NCBI RefSeq assembly: GCF_013255915.1
Contig: NZ_CP053896.1
Location: 2,666,001 to 2,730,000, forward strand
Source of the DNA: Providencia rettgeri
GTDB lineage: Bacteria; Pseudomonadota; Gammaproteobacteria; Enterobacterales; Enterobacteriaceae
Reading direction: 5' to 3'
DNA length: 64,000 bases
Shown: positions 52,476 through 61,328 of the stretch, piece by piece
Layout of the letters: each line of letters opens with the position of its first letter
Position numbering within the stretch: the stretch's first letter is position 1
Notes under the pieces: model-generated
What the model was told of the DNA's origin: nothing
Seen by the model: only the letters and a program-made list of their open reading frames with translations
The model's database searches: none
Translations under genes and position numbers: made by a program

Positions 52476-55001
52476 ATGTCTTCGTTACCTATTTATACAC
52501 CAAAATTAAAATGGTTAAGTATTCTTATTGGATTAACAATCAGTTGTGTGACTTTAACTATCAATGCAGATAATCATATTGAATTCAATACTGATGTTTT
52601 AGATTTAGAAGACAAAAATAACATTGATTTAAACCAATTCTCTCGTGCAGGTTATATTATGCCCGGAGTTTATAACTTTACGCTAAAAATCAATAACGAA
52701 CAAATATCTGACATTAGCATCCCCTATTATTCTGGTGAGTATGATCCTGATAATAGTCAGCCTTGTTTATCTCCAGAAATAGTTAAGCTACTCGGGCTTA
52801 CTTCTGAGTCGCAAAAAAAATTAACATGGTGGCATGAAGGGCAATGCCTTAATGAAAACAGCTTGCCGGGATTATTACTGCGCGGTGATTTAGCTACGTC
52901 ATCTCTATATGTCAGTATTCCACAAGCGTACCTAGAATACACATCAGAAAACTGGGATCCCCCTTCTCGCTGGGACAATGGAATATCAGCATTACTTATT
53001 GATTATAATGTGAATGCTAATGCCACTAATTCCTATAATGGAGGAGCAAATTCATCCTCAGTAAATAGTAACGGTGTCGCAGGTATCAATTTAGGTGCTT
53101 GGCGGTTTAGAGCTGATTGGCAAAGCCGCTATAACCACACAACAGGAAGCCAAGGACGTGACCAATCTGATTTCACATGGAACCGTTTTTATGCATACCG
53201 AGCTCTATCTGAATTAAAGGCTAAACTCGTACTGGGTGAAGACTATTTGGCTTCAAATATTTTTGATGGCTTTAGATTTATTGGTGCAAGCTTGCAACCT
53301 GAATTAAGCATGATGCCACCAAACTTGCGAGGATATGCCCCTGAAATAACAGGGATAGCACAAAGTAATGCTACAGTGACGGTCATGCAACAAGGACGGA
53401 TACTGTATGAAACACAAGTTGCGCCGGGTCCCTTTCGTATCCAAAATTTAAGTGATGCCATAACAGGAACTTTAAATGTTGCCATTAAAGAGCAAGATGG
53501 TTCAATTCAAGAGTTTCAAGTTGATACCGCAAATTTGCCATATTTAACAAGACCTGGGCAAGTTCAATATAAATTTGCGCTCGGCCAGCCAACGAATACC
53601 GAGCGCCAAAGTGAAGGGGAAAATTTCATTACAGGTGAATTTTCTTGGGGTATTAGTAATGGTTGGTCTTTAATTGGCGGTAGTTTGAATAGCCAAAATT
53701 ATAATGCGCTATCAATGGGATTTGGGCGGGATTTACTCGCATTTGGTGCACTTTCATTTGATGTTACTCAGTCTATCGCCCGTTTATCCGGTGAAGGGAC
53801 ATTAAGTGGGAGCTCATACCGAGTTAACTATTCTAAGCGATTTGAAGAGTTCGATAGCCAGATACAATTTGCAGGTTATCGTTTTTCAGAACGAAGTTAT
53901 ATGAGCATGAGTGATTTCTTAAATACCCAACGAACAGGGCTACGCAATTATGGAAGCAAAGAGCTATACACTATATCTGTAAATAAGAATTTCCAGGATA
54001 TAGGGTTATCATTATACTTAAATTATAACCATCAGACGTATTGGGATAAAAAAGATAATGATTATTACAGTTTAATGCTATCGAAATATATGGATATCGG
54101 CCCAATAAAAAATATGAGTATTAGCTTATCTGCAAATCGTAATTTTTATAATGGTGTTACCGATGATAGCGCTTATGTATCATTATCTTTCCCACTAAGT
54201 AATGGGGCAAATGTTGGTTATTCGATGAATACAAGCCGCTATGATACGACTAATCGTGTTTCTTATTATGATCGATTGGATAATAGAACAAATTATCAGG
54301 TAAGTGCAGGTGCAAATCGAAAAGGAGGAACCGCAAGTGCTTTTATTTCACATCAAGGGGACAATGCTCGTTGGTCAGCCAATGCGAATCATATAAATAA
54401 CCAATATAGTGCTTTTGGCCTTTCCACTTCAGGTGGCTTGACCTTAACAGGAAAAGGTACGGTTGCACATAGAATAAATAATCTCGGGGGAGCACGTATA
54501 TTAGTTGATACTGATGATGTTCCAAATATTACGATTCGTGGTATTGGTGTTCCTGTTGAATCAAACCGATTTGGGAAAGCAGTTATTTCAGATGTCAGTA
54601 GCTACTATCGAAATAAAGCGCAAATTGATTTAAATAAGCTACCTGATGATATTGATGCCCAACAATCTGTTATTCAAGCAACATTAACTGAAGGTGCTGT
54701 TGGATATCGTTCATTTTCGGTTATTTCAGGTCAGAAAATTATGGCTGTTATCGTACTTACTGATGGTACTCATCCACCATTAGGAGCTCAAGTAACAAAT
54801 CATAAAAAGCAAAACGTTGGGATTGTAGGTGATTTAGGTAATACTTATATAAGCGGTGTTCATCCTTCAGAAATAATGAATGTTACATGGGGTAAAAATA
54901 TGTCATGTGAAATAATTTTTCCCTCTGAATTAATGAATCGAGAAATTCAAGATAATTTATTACTTCCATGCAACGAGGTAGTAAAAGTAATAGTCAAATG
55001 A
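52476..55001 (+). CDS. Fimbrial outer-membrane usher
   Basis: An 841-residue usher of the FimD/PapC family. After a signal peptide (MSSLPIYTPKLKWL...TLTINA), the N-terminal domain starts IEFNTDVLDLEDKNNIDLNQFSRAGYIMPG. The 24-strand barrel contains LNYRFNANA-like NANATNSYNG, GINLGAWRFRADW, the plug region SMMPPNLRGYAPEITGIAQ, TVMQQGRILYETQVAPGPF, and a C-terminal domain ending in two cysteines (MSCEIIFP, LLPCNEVV). AGGA lies before the ATG. It exports subunits delivered by the downstream chaperone. Confidence 0.95.
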   Translation: MSSLPIYTPKLKWLSILIGLTISCVTLTINADNHIEFNTDVLDLEDKNNIDLNQFSRAGYIMPGVYNFTLKINNEQISDISIPYYSGEYDPDNSQPCLSPEIVKLLGLTSESQKKLTWWHEGQCLNENSLPGLLLRGDLATSSLYVSIPQAYLEYTSENWDPPSRWDNGISALLIDYNVNANATNSYNGGANSSSVNSNGVAGINLGAWRFRADWQSRYNHTTGSQGRDQSDFTWNRFYAYRALSELKAKLVLGEDYLASNIFDGFRFIGASLQPELSMMPPNLRGYAPEITGIAQSNATVTVMQQGRILYETQVAPGPFRIQNLSDAITGTLNVAIKEQDGSIQEFQVDTANLPYLTRPGQVQYKFALGQPTNTERQSEGENFITGEFSWGISNGWSLIGGSLNSQNYNALSMGFGRDLLAFGALSFDVTQSIARLSGEGTLSGSSYRVNYSKRFEEFDSQIQFAGYRFSERSYMSMSDFLNTQRTGLRNYGSKELYTISVNKNFQDIGLSLYLNYNHQTYWDKKDNDYYSLMLSKYMDIGPIKNMSISLSANRNFYNGVTDDSAYVSLSFPLSNGANVGYSMNTSRYDTTNRVSYYDRLDNRTNYQVSAGANRKGGTASAFISHQGDNARWSANANHINNQYSAFGLSTSGGLTLTGKGTVAHRINNLGGARILVDTDDVPNITIRGIGVPVESNRFGKAVISDVSSYYRNKAQIDLNKLPDDIDAQQSVIQATLTEGAVGYRSFSVISGQKIMAVIVLTDGTHPPLGAQVTNHKKQNVGIVGDLGNTYISGVHPSEIMNVTWGKNMSCEIIFPSELMNREIQDNLLLPCNEVVKVIVK

Positions 55002-55047
55002 TTATTTAGTTTAAATAGATAAAAGTAATATGAAAGGTAATAACAAA

Positions 55048-55791
55048 ATGAATATCAAAAAGACATTAATGAGTATTTTTTTAGGGCCTTTAACCCTAAG
55101 TGCTTTTTCAGAGGCTGCGGTATCATTAGACAGAACAAGAGTCATCTTTGATGGAGAGAACAAGTCAATCTCTTTAAACATTAACAATAATAATAAGCAA
55201 CTTCCTTACCTTGCTCAAGGTTGGATTGAAAATGAAGAAAGTAAAAAAATAACATCACCATTAATTGTATTACCACCAGTTCAACGATTAGAACCAGGAA
55301 AATCTAGTCAAATGAAAATTGAAGCTCTACCCGATGTAAAAAACTTACCTCAGGATAGAGAGTCTTTATTCTATTTTAATATGCGTGAGATTCCACCTAA
55401 GAGTGATAAACCAAATACTTTACAGATTGCATTACAAACAAAAATAAAATTATTTTATCGTCCAGAAGCAATTGCACCACAGCAAAACAGTGCGCCATGG
55501 CAAGAAAAAATGCAGCTTGAAAAGAAAGGAAATCTTGTTTTTGCCAAAAACCCAACACCTTATTACATCACAATAATTAATGCAGGGGCCCATGCAAATA
55601 CAGATGCGAAAGAATTTAATCCAATTATGATTGCGCCCTTTAGTGAGATCAATATTGGAATGACAAATGAGCAATTAGGTAATACCCCCGTGATTACTTA
55701 TATTAATGATTATGGTGGTCGCCCCAAATTAACCTTTGATTGTAAAAATACAATCTGCTCTGTTATTACAAAAAATTCATTAAATAAATAG
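55048..55791 (+). CDS. Periplasmic fimbrial chaperone
   Basis: A 247-residue FimC/PapD-like chaperone from ATG 55048 (MNIKKTLMSIFLGPL; signal peptide before AAVSL). It has the conserved LDRTRVIFDGENKSISLNI, the YLAQGWIENEE strand, PPVQRLEPGKSSQMKI, and FYFNMREIPPKS, the G1-strand and F1-G1 landmarks of short-loop (FGS) chaperones. Subunit folding in the periplasm. AGGT lies 9 nt before the ATG; a start at 55030 adds six residues. Confidence 0.93.
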   Translation: MNIKKTLMSIFLGPLTLSAFSEAAVSLDRTRVIFDGENKSISLNINNNNKQLPYLAQGWIENEESKKITSPLIVLPPVQRLEPGKSSQMKIEALPDVKNLPQDRESLFYFNMREIPPKSDKPNTLQIALQTKIKLFYRPEAIAPQQNSAPWQEKMQLEKKGNLVFAKNPTPYYITIINAGAHANTDAKEFNPIMIAPFSEINIGMTNEQLGNTPVITYINDYGGRPKLTFDCKNTICSVITKNSLNK

Positions 55792-55824
55792 TAAAGGAAT
55801 ATAAAGCTAAATGGGGACATATTT

Positions 55825-56448
55825 ATGAGCTCAAAAATATATCGTTGGTTACGTTCAAAATATATGGTCATTTCACTTTGCTTAGCCACAGTATTGCCGG
55901 CAATTGCTGACAATAATAATCTGTTCAGGCCTACAGATGGTTGGGAGGTTGATGGCCAGCATGGGGTTATCCATGTTTCAGGCTCTTTAACTGAAAACCC
56001 ATGCGAATTAGCTATGAAATCTAGTAACCAATCCGTTTCGCTAGGAAATTTATCATTTAGTGATCTAAATTCTTCTGAGCAAGTGATGCAACCTATTCCA
56101 TTCCAAATTGAGTTGTTAAATTGCTTGCAAGTTCAAACTGAACTTCAAAATTTCCAAACTGGAAAAACAGTATGGAGTAGCACACAGCCTGCGGTCAAAA
56201 TCAAATTTTTAGCGGCAAGTGAGCCTGAACATTCAAATATTATTCGAGTCAACGGGGCATACGGCTTTGGGTTGCAAGTAGCAAATTCAGCAGGAGAAAT
56301 ATTACCAATAGGTAAAGAAAGTAACCCAACGTTAATTGCATCGGGCCAAAATAGCCTAATTTATTATGTCTCAGCTATAAGAACGTCCGGTCCACTCATA
56401 CCTGGTGCTTTTTCTGCTTTAATTGCTTTTGAAATGCTATATGATTAA
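55825..56448 (+). CDS. Minor fimbrial subunit
   Basis: A 207-residue pilin-type protein. Signal region MSSKIYRWLRSKYMVISLCLA...AIA/DNN; a beta strand IHVSGSLTENPCELAMKSSNQSVSLGNLSFSDL; second cysteine in ELLNCLQVQTE; and C-terminal FSALIAFEMLYD with a near-terminal tyrosine. The long insertion before the first cysteine and the position after the chaperone match MrpE/MrpF-type minor subunits. Its start follows GGGGACATATTT. Confidence 0.8.
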   Translation: MSSKIYRWLRSKYMVISLCLATVLPAIADNNNLFRPTDGWEVDGQHGVIHVSGSLTENPCELAMKSSNQSVSLGNLSFSDLNSSEQVMQPIPFQIELLNCLQVQTELQNFQTGKTVWSSTQPAVKIKFLAASEPEHSNIIRVNGAYGFGLQVANSAGEILPIGKESNPTLIASGQNSLIYYVSAIRTSGPLIPGAFSALIAFEMLYD

Positions 56449-56497
56449 CGTCATAGCATCACGATAATAATTTATAAAATTGATAGGTAATAGCGTA

Positions 56498-57397
56498 ATG
56501 CTAAAAAGTAAAAATATTTATTATTTAAAAATAATGATGCTAGTTTTATTATTTATAATTAATAATAAAATTAGTGCAAGTCCATTAAATCCTAACAGTA
56601 TATACACCACAAGTAAGTTACATAATATTATTAATAATGCATACTATACTATACCAAAAACGTTAGGCCCTTATTTTTTATATATTCCAGATGAGATAAA
56701 AAACAGCACGAATACTGAGTGTAATATTACAGTTATTGCGACTGGACGCTCATCGACAGGTTCTATACACTCTATGGCAACACCAGATATTTCTCTACTA
56801 TTTGGATTTAGTAATATATATAATGTAGGTGTTGTTAAATACTATTCAGTTACACGAAACACACCTAAGCACTGTAGTGAAGTATTACCCGATTTCGGCG
56901 TTAAGTTTGGGCAGTTTGATGTTAGATATATAAATTTCTTCGATTACCATGCATCAGCAACAGGTTATGCTGATACATGCTTACAAATAATTGTGAATGG
57001 AAAAGATGTAGGAACAACCTGTTCAGTTAATGTCCCAGAGATCCCAGTATTGCCTTCTTGCAATGTATCTATGCCATTGACGATATCTCATGGCAATGTC
57101 AATTCAAATAATATAAATGGAAATATAGCAAAAATTAATGGGGATATATCGTGTACTGGCGATATGAGTGCCACATTTCAATTTTTACCTGAAAATGAAG
57201 TTGATTTATTACATGGTGTAAAAAGTCAATTAGATGTATGTGTCTCAGGAAAATGTATGTTGAATAATTTAGTTCAAGCGGATATTAAAAAAAATACAAA
57301 CTTAACCTTTTCCGTTAGTTCAACTCTATCTTCATTAGGAAATCCCGAGCCAGGTTCGAGGGTAGGAAATGCTATTTTATCTATTGTAATTAATTAA
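56498..57397 (+). CDS. Probable two-domain fimbrial tip adhesin (MrpH-like)
   Basis: A 299-residue protein from ATG 56498 (MLKSKNIYYLKIMMLVLL; hydrophobic signal ending ISA/SPL). The N-terminal 170 residues, with cysteines in NTECNITV, TPKHCSEVL, and DTCLQI/TTCSVN, do not resemble a pilin and would form the receptor-binding lectin-type domain. From PEIPVLPSCNVSMPLTISHG onward is a pilin domain with paired cysteines and a C-terminal strand NAILSIVIN. Only tip adhesins have this two-domain plan. In MrpH the receptor domain binds zinc through histidines; here isolated histidines occur, but the triad is not proven. Confidence 0.7.
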   Translation: MLKSKNIYYLKIMMLVLLFIINNKISASPLNPNSIYTTSKLHNIINNAYYTIPKTLGPYFLYIPDEIKNSTNTECNITVIATGRSSTGSIHSMATPDISLLFGFSNIYNVGVVKYYSVTRNTPKHCSEVLPDFGVKFGQFDVRYINFFDYHASATGYADTCLQIIVNGKDVGTTCSVNVPEIPVLPSCNVSMPLTISHGNVNSNNINGNIAKINGDISCTGDMSATFQFLPENEVDLLHGVKSQLDVCVSGKCMLNNLVQADIKKNTNLTFSVSSTLSSLGNPEPGSRVGNAILSIVIN

Positions 57398-57460
57398 AAA
57401 ATTAAATCTAAGTTACTTGAAATTAATTTATTTGATTTATCGATTGGAGTATAAATCATT

Positions 57461-57991
57461 ATGATATTTTTAACTCAAATAATAAAAAAAAGATTACTTT
57501 TACTATTTGTAACTCTCACTAATATACTGATTATTTTTTTTAGTAGCTTTTGCCTTGCCGAAACCTATACATTAACAATTAAAGTGGATGTGATTGAAAG
57601 TACTTGTGATGTGTATGGTGAAAATGGCCCTGGACAACCTATTGAAGTCTCATTTGGTGAAATAAATCTACACAGATTTACCAGTGAACGTTATACAAAA
57701 AACATTGACTATCATTTGGATTGCGGAAGTAAATCATCCAGTAATCCAAATCTTAAATTAAAGCTTGAAAGCTCTAGTGCAAGCTTTAATACGGATTTGC
57801 TTGAAACATCTAACCCTAATTTAGGACTAAAAATTCAAGCAGATAATACGCCTTTATTACCTAATGAATATCGTAATTTTACTTACTATGCACAGCCAGT
57901 ATTAACTGTGTCCCCAGTTTTTCATGAAGGGAAAGAAATTGAACTAGGTTTATTTACCGCTTCTGGAATATTGAAAGTGGAATATCAGTAA
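57461..57991 (+). CDS. Minor fimbrial subunit (adaptor type, MrpG-like)
   Basis: A 176-residue pilin-like protein. N-terminus MIFLTQIIKKRLLLLF...LIIFFSSFCLA is a signal peptide; TYTLTIKVDVIESTCDVYGENGPGQP, then VSFGEINLHRF, is the adaptor-subunit pattern, second cysteine in YHLDCGSKSS, and C-terminal SGILKVEYQ. It is the last gene of the operon, 63 nt after the adhesin gene. The mrp operon has its adaptor before the adhesin, so the order differs here. Confidence 0.78.
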   Translation: MIFLTQIIKKRLLLLFVTLTNILIIFFSSFCLAETYTLTIKVDVIESTCDVYGENGPGQPIEVSFGEINLHRFTSERYTKNIDYHLDCGSKSSSNPNLKLKLESSSASFNTDLLETSNPNLGLKIQADNTPLLPNEYRNFTYYAQPVLTVSPVFHEGKEIELGLFTASGILKVEYQ

Positions 57992-58362
57992 TAGTTTGTT
58001 TAGCTTTCAAATGATTATGCACGGTCGAAATTTTTATCGTGAAGGTAAGGTTTATCTACATCATCCCAAGCCAATCAAGTCAGCTTCACCTATAACGCTC
58101 TTTGGCATATTATCCAAAAAAGGGAAATACGACTTTATGTCACTTTATAGTAGTCATTGAGAAATAAATTTATTGTATGAAATTATTTAACTTTAATAAA
58201 AGTACGCTATTTTATTTGATGGATTTAATTAAATGAATATACCGCGAGTACAAAATAAACCATTAAATATAAAAATACTATAAATCAATAAAGCAAAATA
58301 ACGGTTTAATATATAACACCACAACTTAATGTTAGATCGTTCTAAGTACCGTAAGATTATTG

Positions 58363-58408
58363 AAACAGCATAAAGTTTGGGTGGTTGCCTTGATTTTATG
58401 CTGTTTTT
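58363..58408 (+). terminator. Hairpin after the fimbrial operon
   Basis: AAACAGCATAAA (58363-58374) pairs with TTTATGCTGTTT (58395-58406), followed by TT. It is the only feature I find in the 439-bp gap 57992-58430 and ends transcription from both sides. The arms match those of the hairpin at 49974-50020. Confidence 0.65.
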
Positions 58409-58430
58409 CTATTATTACCTTATCGCAAGG

Positions 58431-60044
58431 CTAATTTGCGTTCCTATCTTCTATAATCATCGCTGCTGCGCGTTCTGCAATCATGATCGTTGGGGCATTT
58501 GTGTTTCCACTTGGAATTTCAGGCATCACAGAACAGTCCACGACACGTAAGTTTTCAATACCATGTACACGTAACCGCAAGTCAGTCACTGATGTTGTAG
58601 TATCCGTTCCCATACGGCAAGTTCCCACAGGATGGTAAACCGTTTTACAAAAATTTCGGACAAACTCTTCAAGTTGAGCTTCATCATGGCGCACCGACGC
58701 TGGCGGCATTAGAACTTCTTTGCTTAATACTTGTAATGAAGGGCAATCCAATACTTCCAGTCCAAATTTAACTGCCCGTTTGCAACCTTCCATATCTTCA
58801 GGTGACGCAAGATAATTAGCATGTATCTTTAGTGGTGCTTGTGGGTCTGCGCTGCGCAATAAAACTTCACCACGGGACTTAGGTTGCAGGTACCCGACCT
58901 TTAAAGAAAAGCCGTGGGCGGCGGGTAGAGGTTCGCCAGGAACATCATCCCAACTATCTAAAATAGGTAAAAAATGAATTTGTACATCAGGACGACCTTG
59001 GCTGCAACTGTCTTTAAATGCAGCGCCTTCTAAAACATTAGAGGTGAGCAGTCCACTGCGAAATGCTATCCACTCTACCCCGTGTTTAATCGCATTTAGA
59101 CCTTGGTCTGCGCCGAATAAGCTAATTGGTTGCTTAGTCGTGACGTTAATTGACATATGTAGATGGTCATGAAAATTTTTGCCAACAGGCAGATTCACAT
59201 GAGTATCAATCCCCAACGAAGATAGGTGCTCCTCTGGCCCGATCCCTGACAGCATCAATAATTTTGCAGAGCCCATCGCACCAGAACAAACCAATACTTC
59301 GCAACTAGCGAATGCCTCAACTTCATGGCCATTTTTTCCTTGATAAGCAACACCAATAGCGCGGCCATCGCGAATTATAATACGGTTCACTTGAGTGCCA
59401 AGCTTTAATGTCAACTTATCACTCTTTTCCACTGATTTTAAATAGGTTCTTGATGTACTGGCTCTTTCTCCATTATGCGTTGTCGTCTGGTAAAAGCTTG
59501 TTCCTTGCTGGCTTTCTCCATTAAGATCATTGAGATAAGGAAGACCATGCTCTTGTGCTGCACGAATAAATGCCATTGATAATGGGTGCCGGTATCTATT
59601 TTCACTGACAGGAAGTGGGCCTTCTGTTCCATGATATTCCCCTGTCAGGCTTTCATTGTTCTCTGCTTTTTTAAACCATGGCAATACATCCGCATATCCC
59701 CAACCTTCACAACCATAGTTTAGAGCCCAATTATCATAATCTTGTTTCTGTCCTCGGATATAAATCATTCCATTGACAGAACTACTTCCCCCCAATACTT
59801 TCCCTTGGGCAATTTGCATTTTACGGTTATTAGCATGAGGCTCTGGCTCAGTTTCATAAGGCCAGCTCTTTTGGGCGATAATTTTCGCTACACCTGCAGG
59901 CATACGAATAAACAAATGGTTATCGCTATCGCCCGCTTCGATAAGTAATACTCTAGATTGCGCTTCTTGGATCAACCGAGCAGCAAGAACACAACCGGCA
60001 GAACCCGCACCTACAATAATATAATCATATTTTACTGCGCTCAT
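58431..60044 (-). CDS. GMC-family FAD oxidoreductase (choline dehydrogenase-like)
   Basis: A 537-residue flavoprotein. The FAD-binding start is DYIIVGAGSAGCVLAARL (residues 7-24); the first GMC signature is GKVLGGSSSVNGMIYIRGQ; the second is SGAMGSAKLLMLSGIGPEEHL. The C-terminal HPVGTCRMG and NTNAPTIMIAERAA hold the catalytic His/Asn pair. Family members oxidise choline, glucose or alcohols. No betB, betI or bet-type choline transporter lies next to it, so choline as substrate is not supported. A LysR regulator gene is 266 nt away in the same orientation. Confidence 0.9.
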   Translation of the reverse strand: MSAVKYDYIIVGAGSAGCVLAARLIQEAQSRVLLIEAGDSDNHLFIRMPAGVAKIIAQKSWPYETEPEPHANNRKMQIAQGKVLGGSSSVNGMIYIRGQKQDYDNWALNYGCEGWGYADVLPWFKKAENNESLTGEYHGTEGPLPVSENRYRHPLSMAFIRAAQEHGLPYLNDLNGESQQGTSFYQTTTHNGERASTSRTYLKSVEKSDKLTLKLGTQVNRIIIRDGRAIGVAYQGKNGHEVEAFASCEVLVCSGAMGSAKLLMLSGIGPEEHLSSLGIDTHVNLPVGKNFHDHLHMSINVTTKQPISLFGADQGLNAIKHGVEWIAFRSGLLTSNVLEGAAFKDSCSQGRPDVQIHFLPILDSWDDVPGEPLPAAHGFSLKVGYLQPKSRGEVLLRSADPQAPLKIHANYLASPEDMEGCKRAVKFGLEVLDCPSLQVLSKEVLMPPASVRHDEAQLEEFVRNFCKTVYHPVGTCRMGTDTTTSVTDLRLRVHGIENLRVVDCSVMPEIPSGNTNAPTIMIAERAAAMIIEDRNAN

Positions 60045-60310
60045 TTGTCACCCCGCCAAATAAAATAAACAATTTATTTTCATTTGGTTAACAATAGCGC
60101 TTTTAATTCATTAATGTATGAACAATATTCCGCATATGTGATTTAAATCAAAAATAATTTCTTATGTAATTATTTTATAATCTCAATAGATTCTGTTTAT
60201 TAAAGAAAATTTTTAATTAAGATAAATATTTAAACCTTAGCAATATTCATTAATAAATGAATATTTCTGGGCGGTTTAATGCAAGACTTAGCAATACAGG
60301 ACTAACTGCC

Positions 60311-61207
60311 TCATCTTGCCCTATTGGCCTTTAATATAGTTAACGCCAAATCATGCCATGCTTTGGCACGACGGCTTTGGTGGTGGTTTTTTACTGTCGC
60401 TAAAGCAATATCGTAAGCCAATATTGGCTCAATAACTGGAATAACGGATAATCCCACTGAACTGGTATTCTGCCACATACTATCTGGCAGTAGCGTTACC
60501 CCTACCCCGGCTCTTACCATGGCAGTTACCAAATCTAAATGGCTACTGCGTCCGGAAATAGTGGGCTTTTTGCCATAAACACCGCAAGCACTGACAACCA
60601 GTTCATTAATTAGAAAATCATCAGAAAAGAAAATAAAAGGCTCATCGACTATTTCACTAAATTTAACAAATTCACGGATCGCGAGTGGATGTTGTTTGCT
60701 GACTAATAGCATTAATCGGTCCGTTGAAAAGGGGTGTACTTCAAAGCGGTCATCAGCAAAAGGTAACATCACCGCGGCAGTTTCAACTTCACCATTTAAC
60801 ATTGCCTCACGCATTTTTCGGGTACCTAACTCAAGAATTTTCAGTTCCACCTGTGGGTAACGTTGGCTAAAAGCCATAATAATGTCAGCAAAATAAGTCG
60901 ATGCTATCACCGGTGGTAGCCCCACAGGTAGTACCCCGGATATAGGGCCCGACCTTTCCTGTAACGCTTTTTTCATACTGCTAAACTGTGAAAGAATTTG
61001 CTTCGCATGAGCCAATAAAATGTCCCCTTCCTCCGTTAATTTAACGCCATCGACTTCCCTAATCAGCAAGGTATAACCAAGCTCATCTTCTAATTTTTTA
61101 ATACTGCGGCTAATCGCCGGTTGCGTTACAAATAAACTTTCTGCCGCACGACTAAAACCATTGAGCTGTACGACTTCAACAAAATAACGTAATGAACGAA
61201 TGTCCAT
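60311..61207 (-). CDS. LysR-type transcriptional regulator
   Basis: A 298-residue protein with the N-terminal helix-turn-helix RYFVEVVQLNGFSRAAESLFVTQPAISRSIKKLEDELG (residues 7-45) and a periplasmic-binding-type effector domain (GVLPVGLPPVIASTYFADIIMAF; VRAGVGVTLLPDSM). It is divergent from the keto acid decarboxylase gene with a 121-bp gap, so it most likely controls that gene. Its ligand is not known, though an aromatic 2-keto acid would fit the neighbour. Confidence 0.9.
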   Translation of the reverse strand: MDIRSLRYFVEVVQLNGFSRAAESLFVTQPAISRSIKKLEDELGYTLLIREVDGVKLTEEGDILLAHAKQILSQFSSMKKALQERSGPISGVLPVGLPPVIASTYFADIIMAFSQRYPQVELKILELGTRKMREAMLNGEVETAAVMLPFADDRFEVHPFSTDRLMLLVSKQHPLAIREFVKFSEIVDEPFIFFSDDFLINELVVSACGVYGKKPTISGRSSHLDLVTAMVRAGVGVTLLPDSMWQNTSSVGLSVIPVIEPILAYDIALATVKNHHQSRRAKAWHDLALTILKANRAR

Positions 61208-61328
61208 TGCACCCCCTATGATTTTTAGTTATAGATAGAATGAGTTTAAGTGATTTCCTTTAAAGCACAATAAACGATAAAAATAATTCAATTTAGAATT
61301 ATTAGCTAAGCAATTAGTGGAGATCAGC

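Noticed and set aside
58011-58160. 49-codon frame after the last pilin gene
   Set aside because: It has no ribosome site and no likeness to a known protein.
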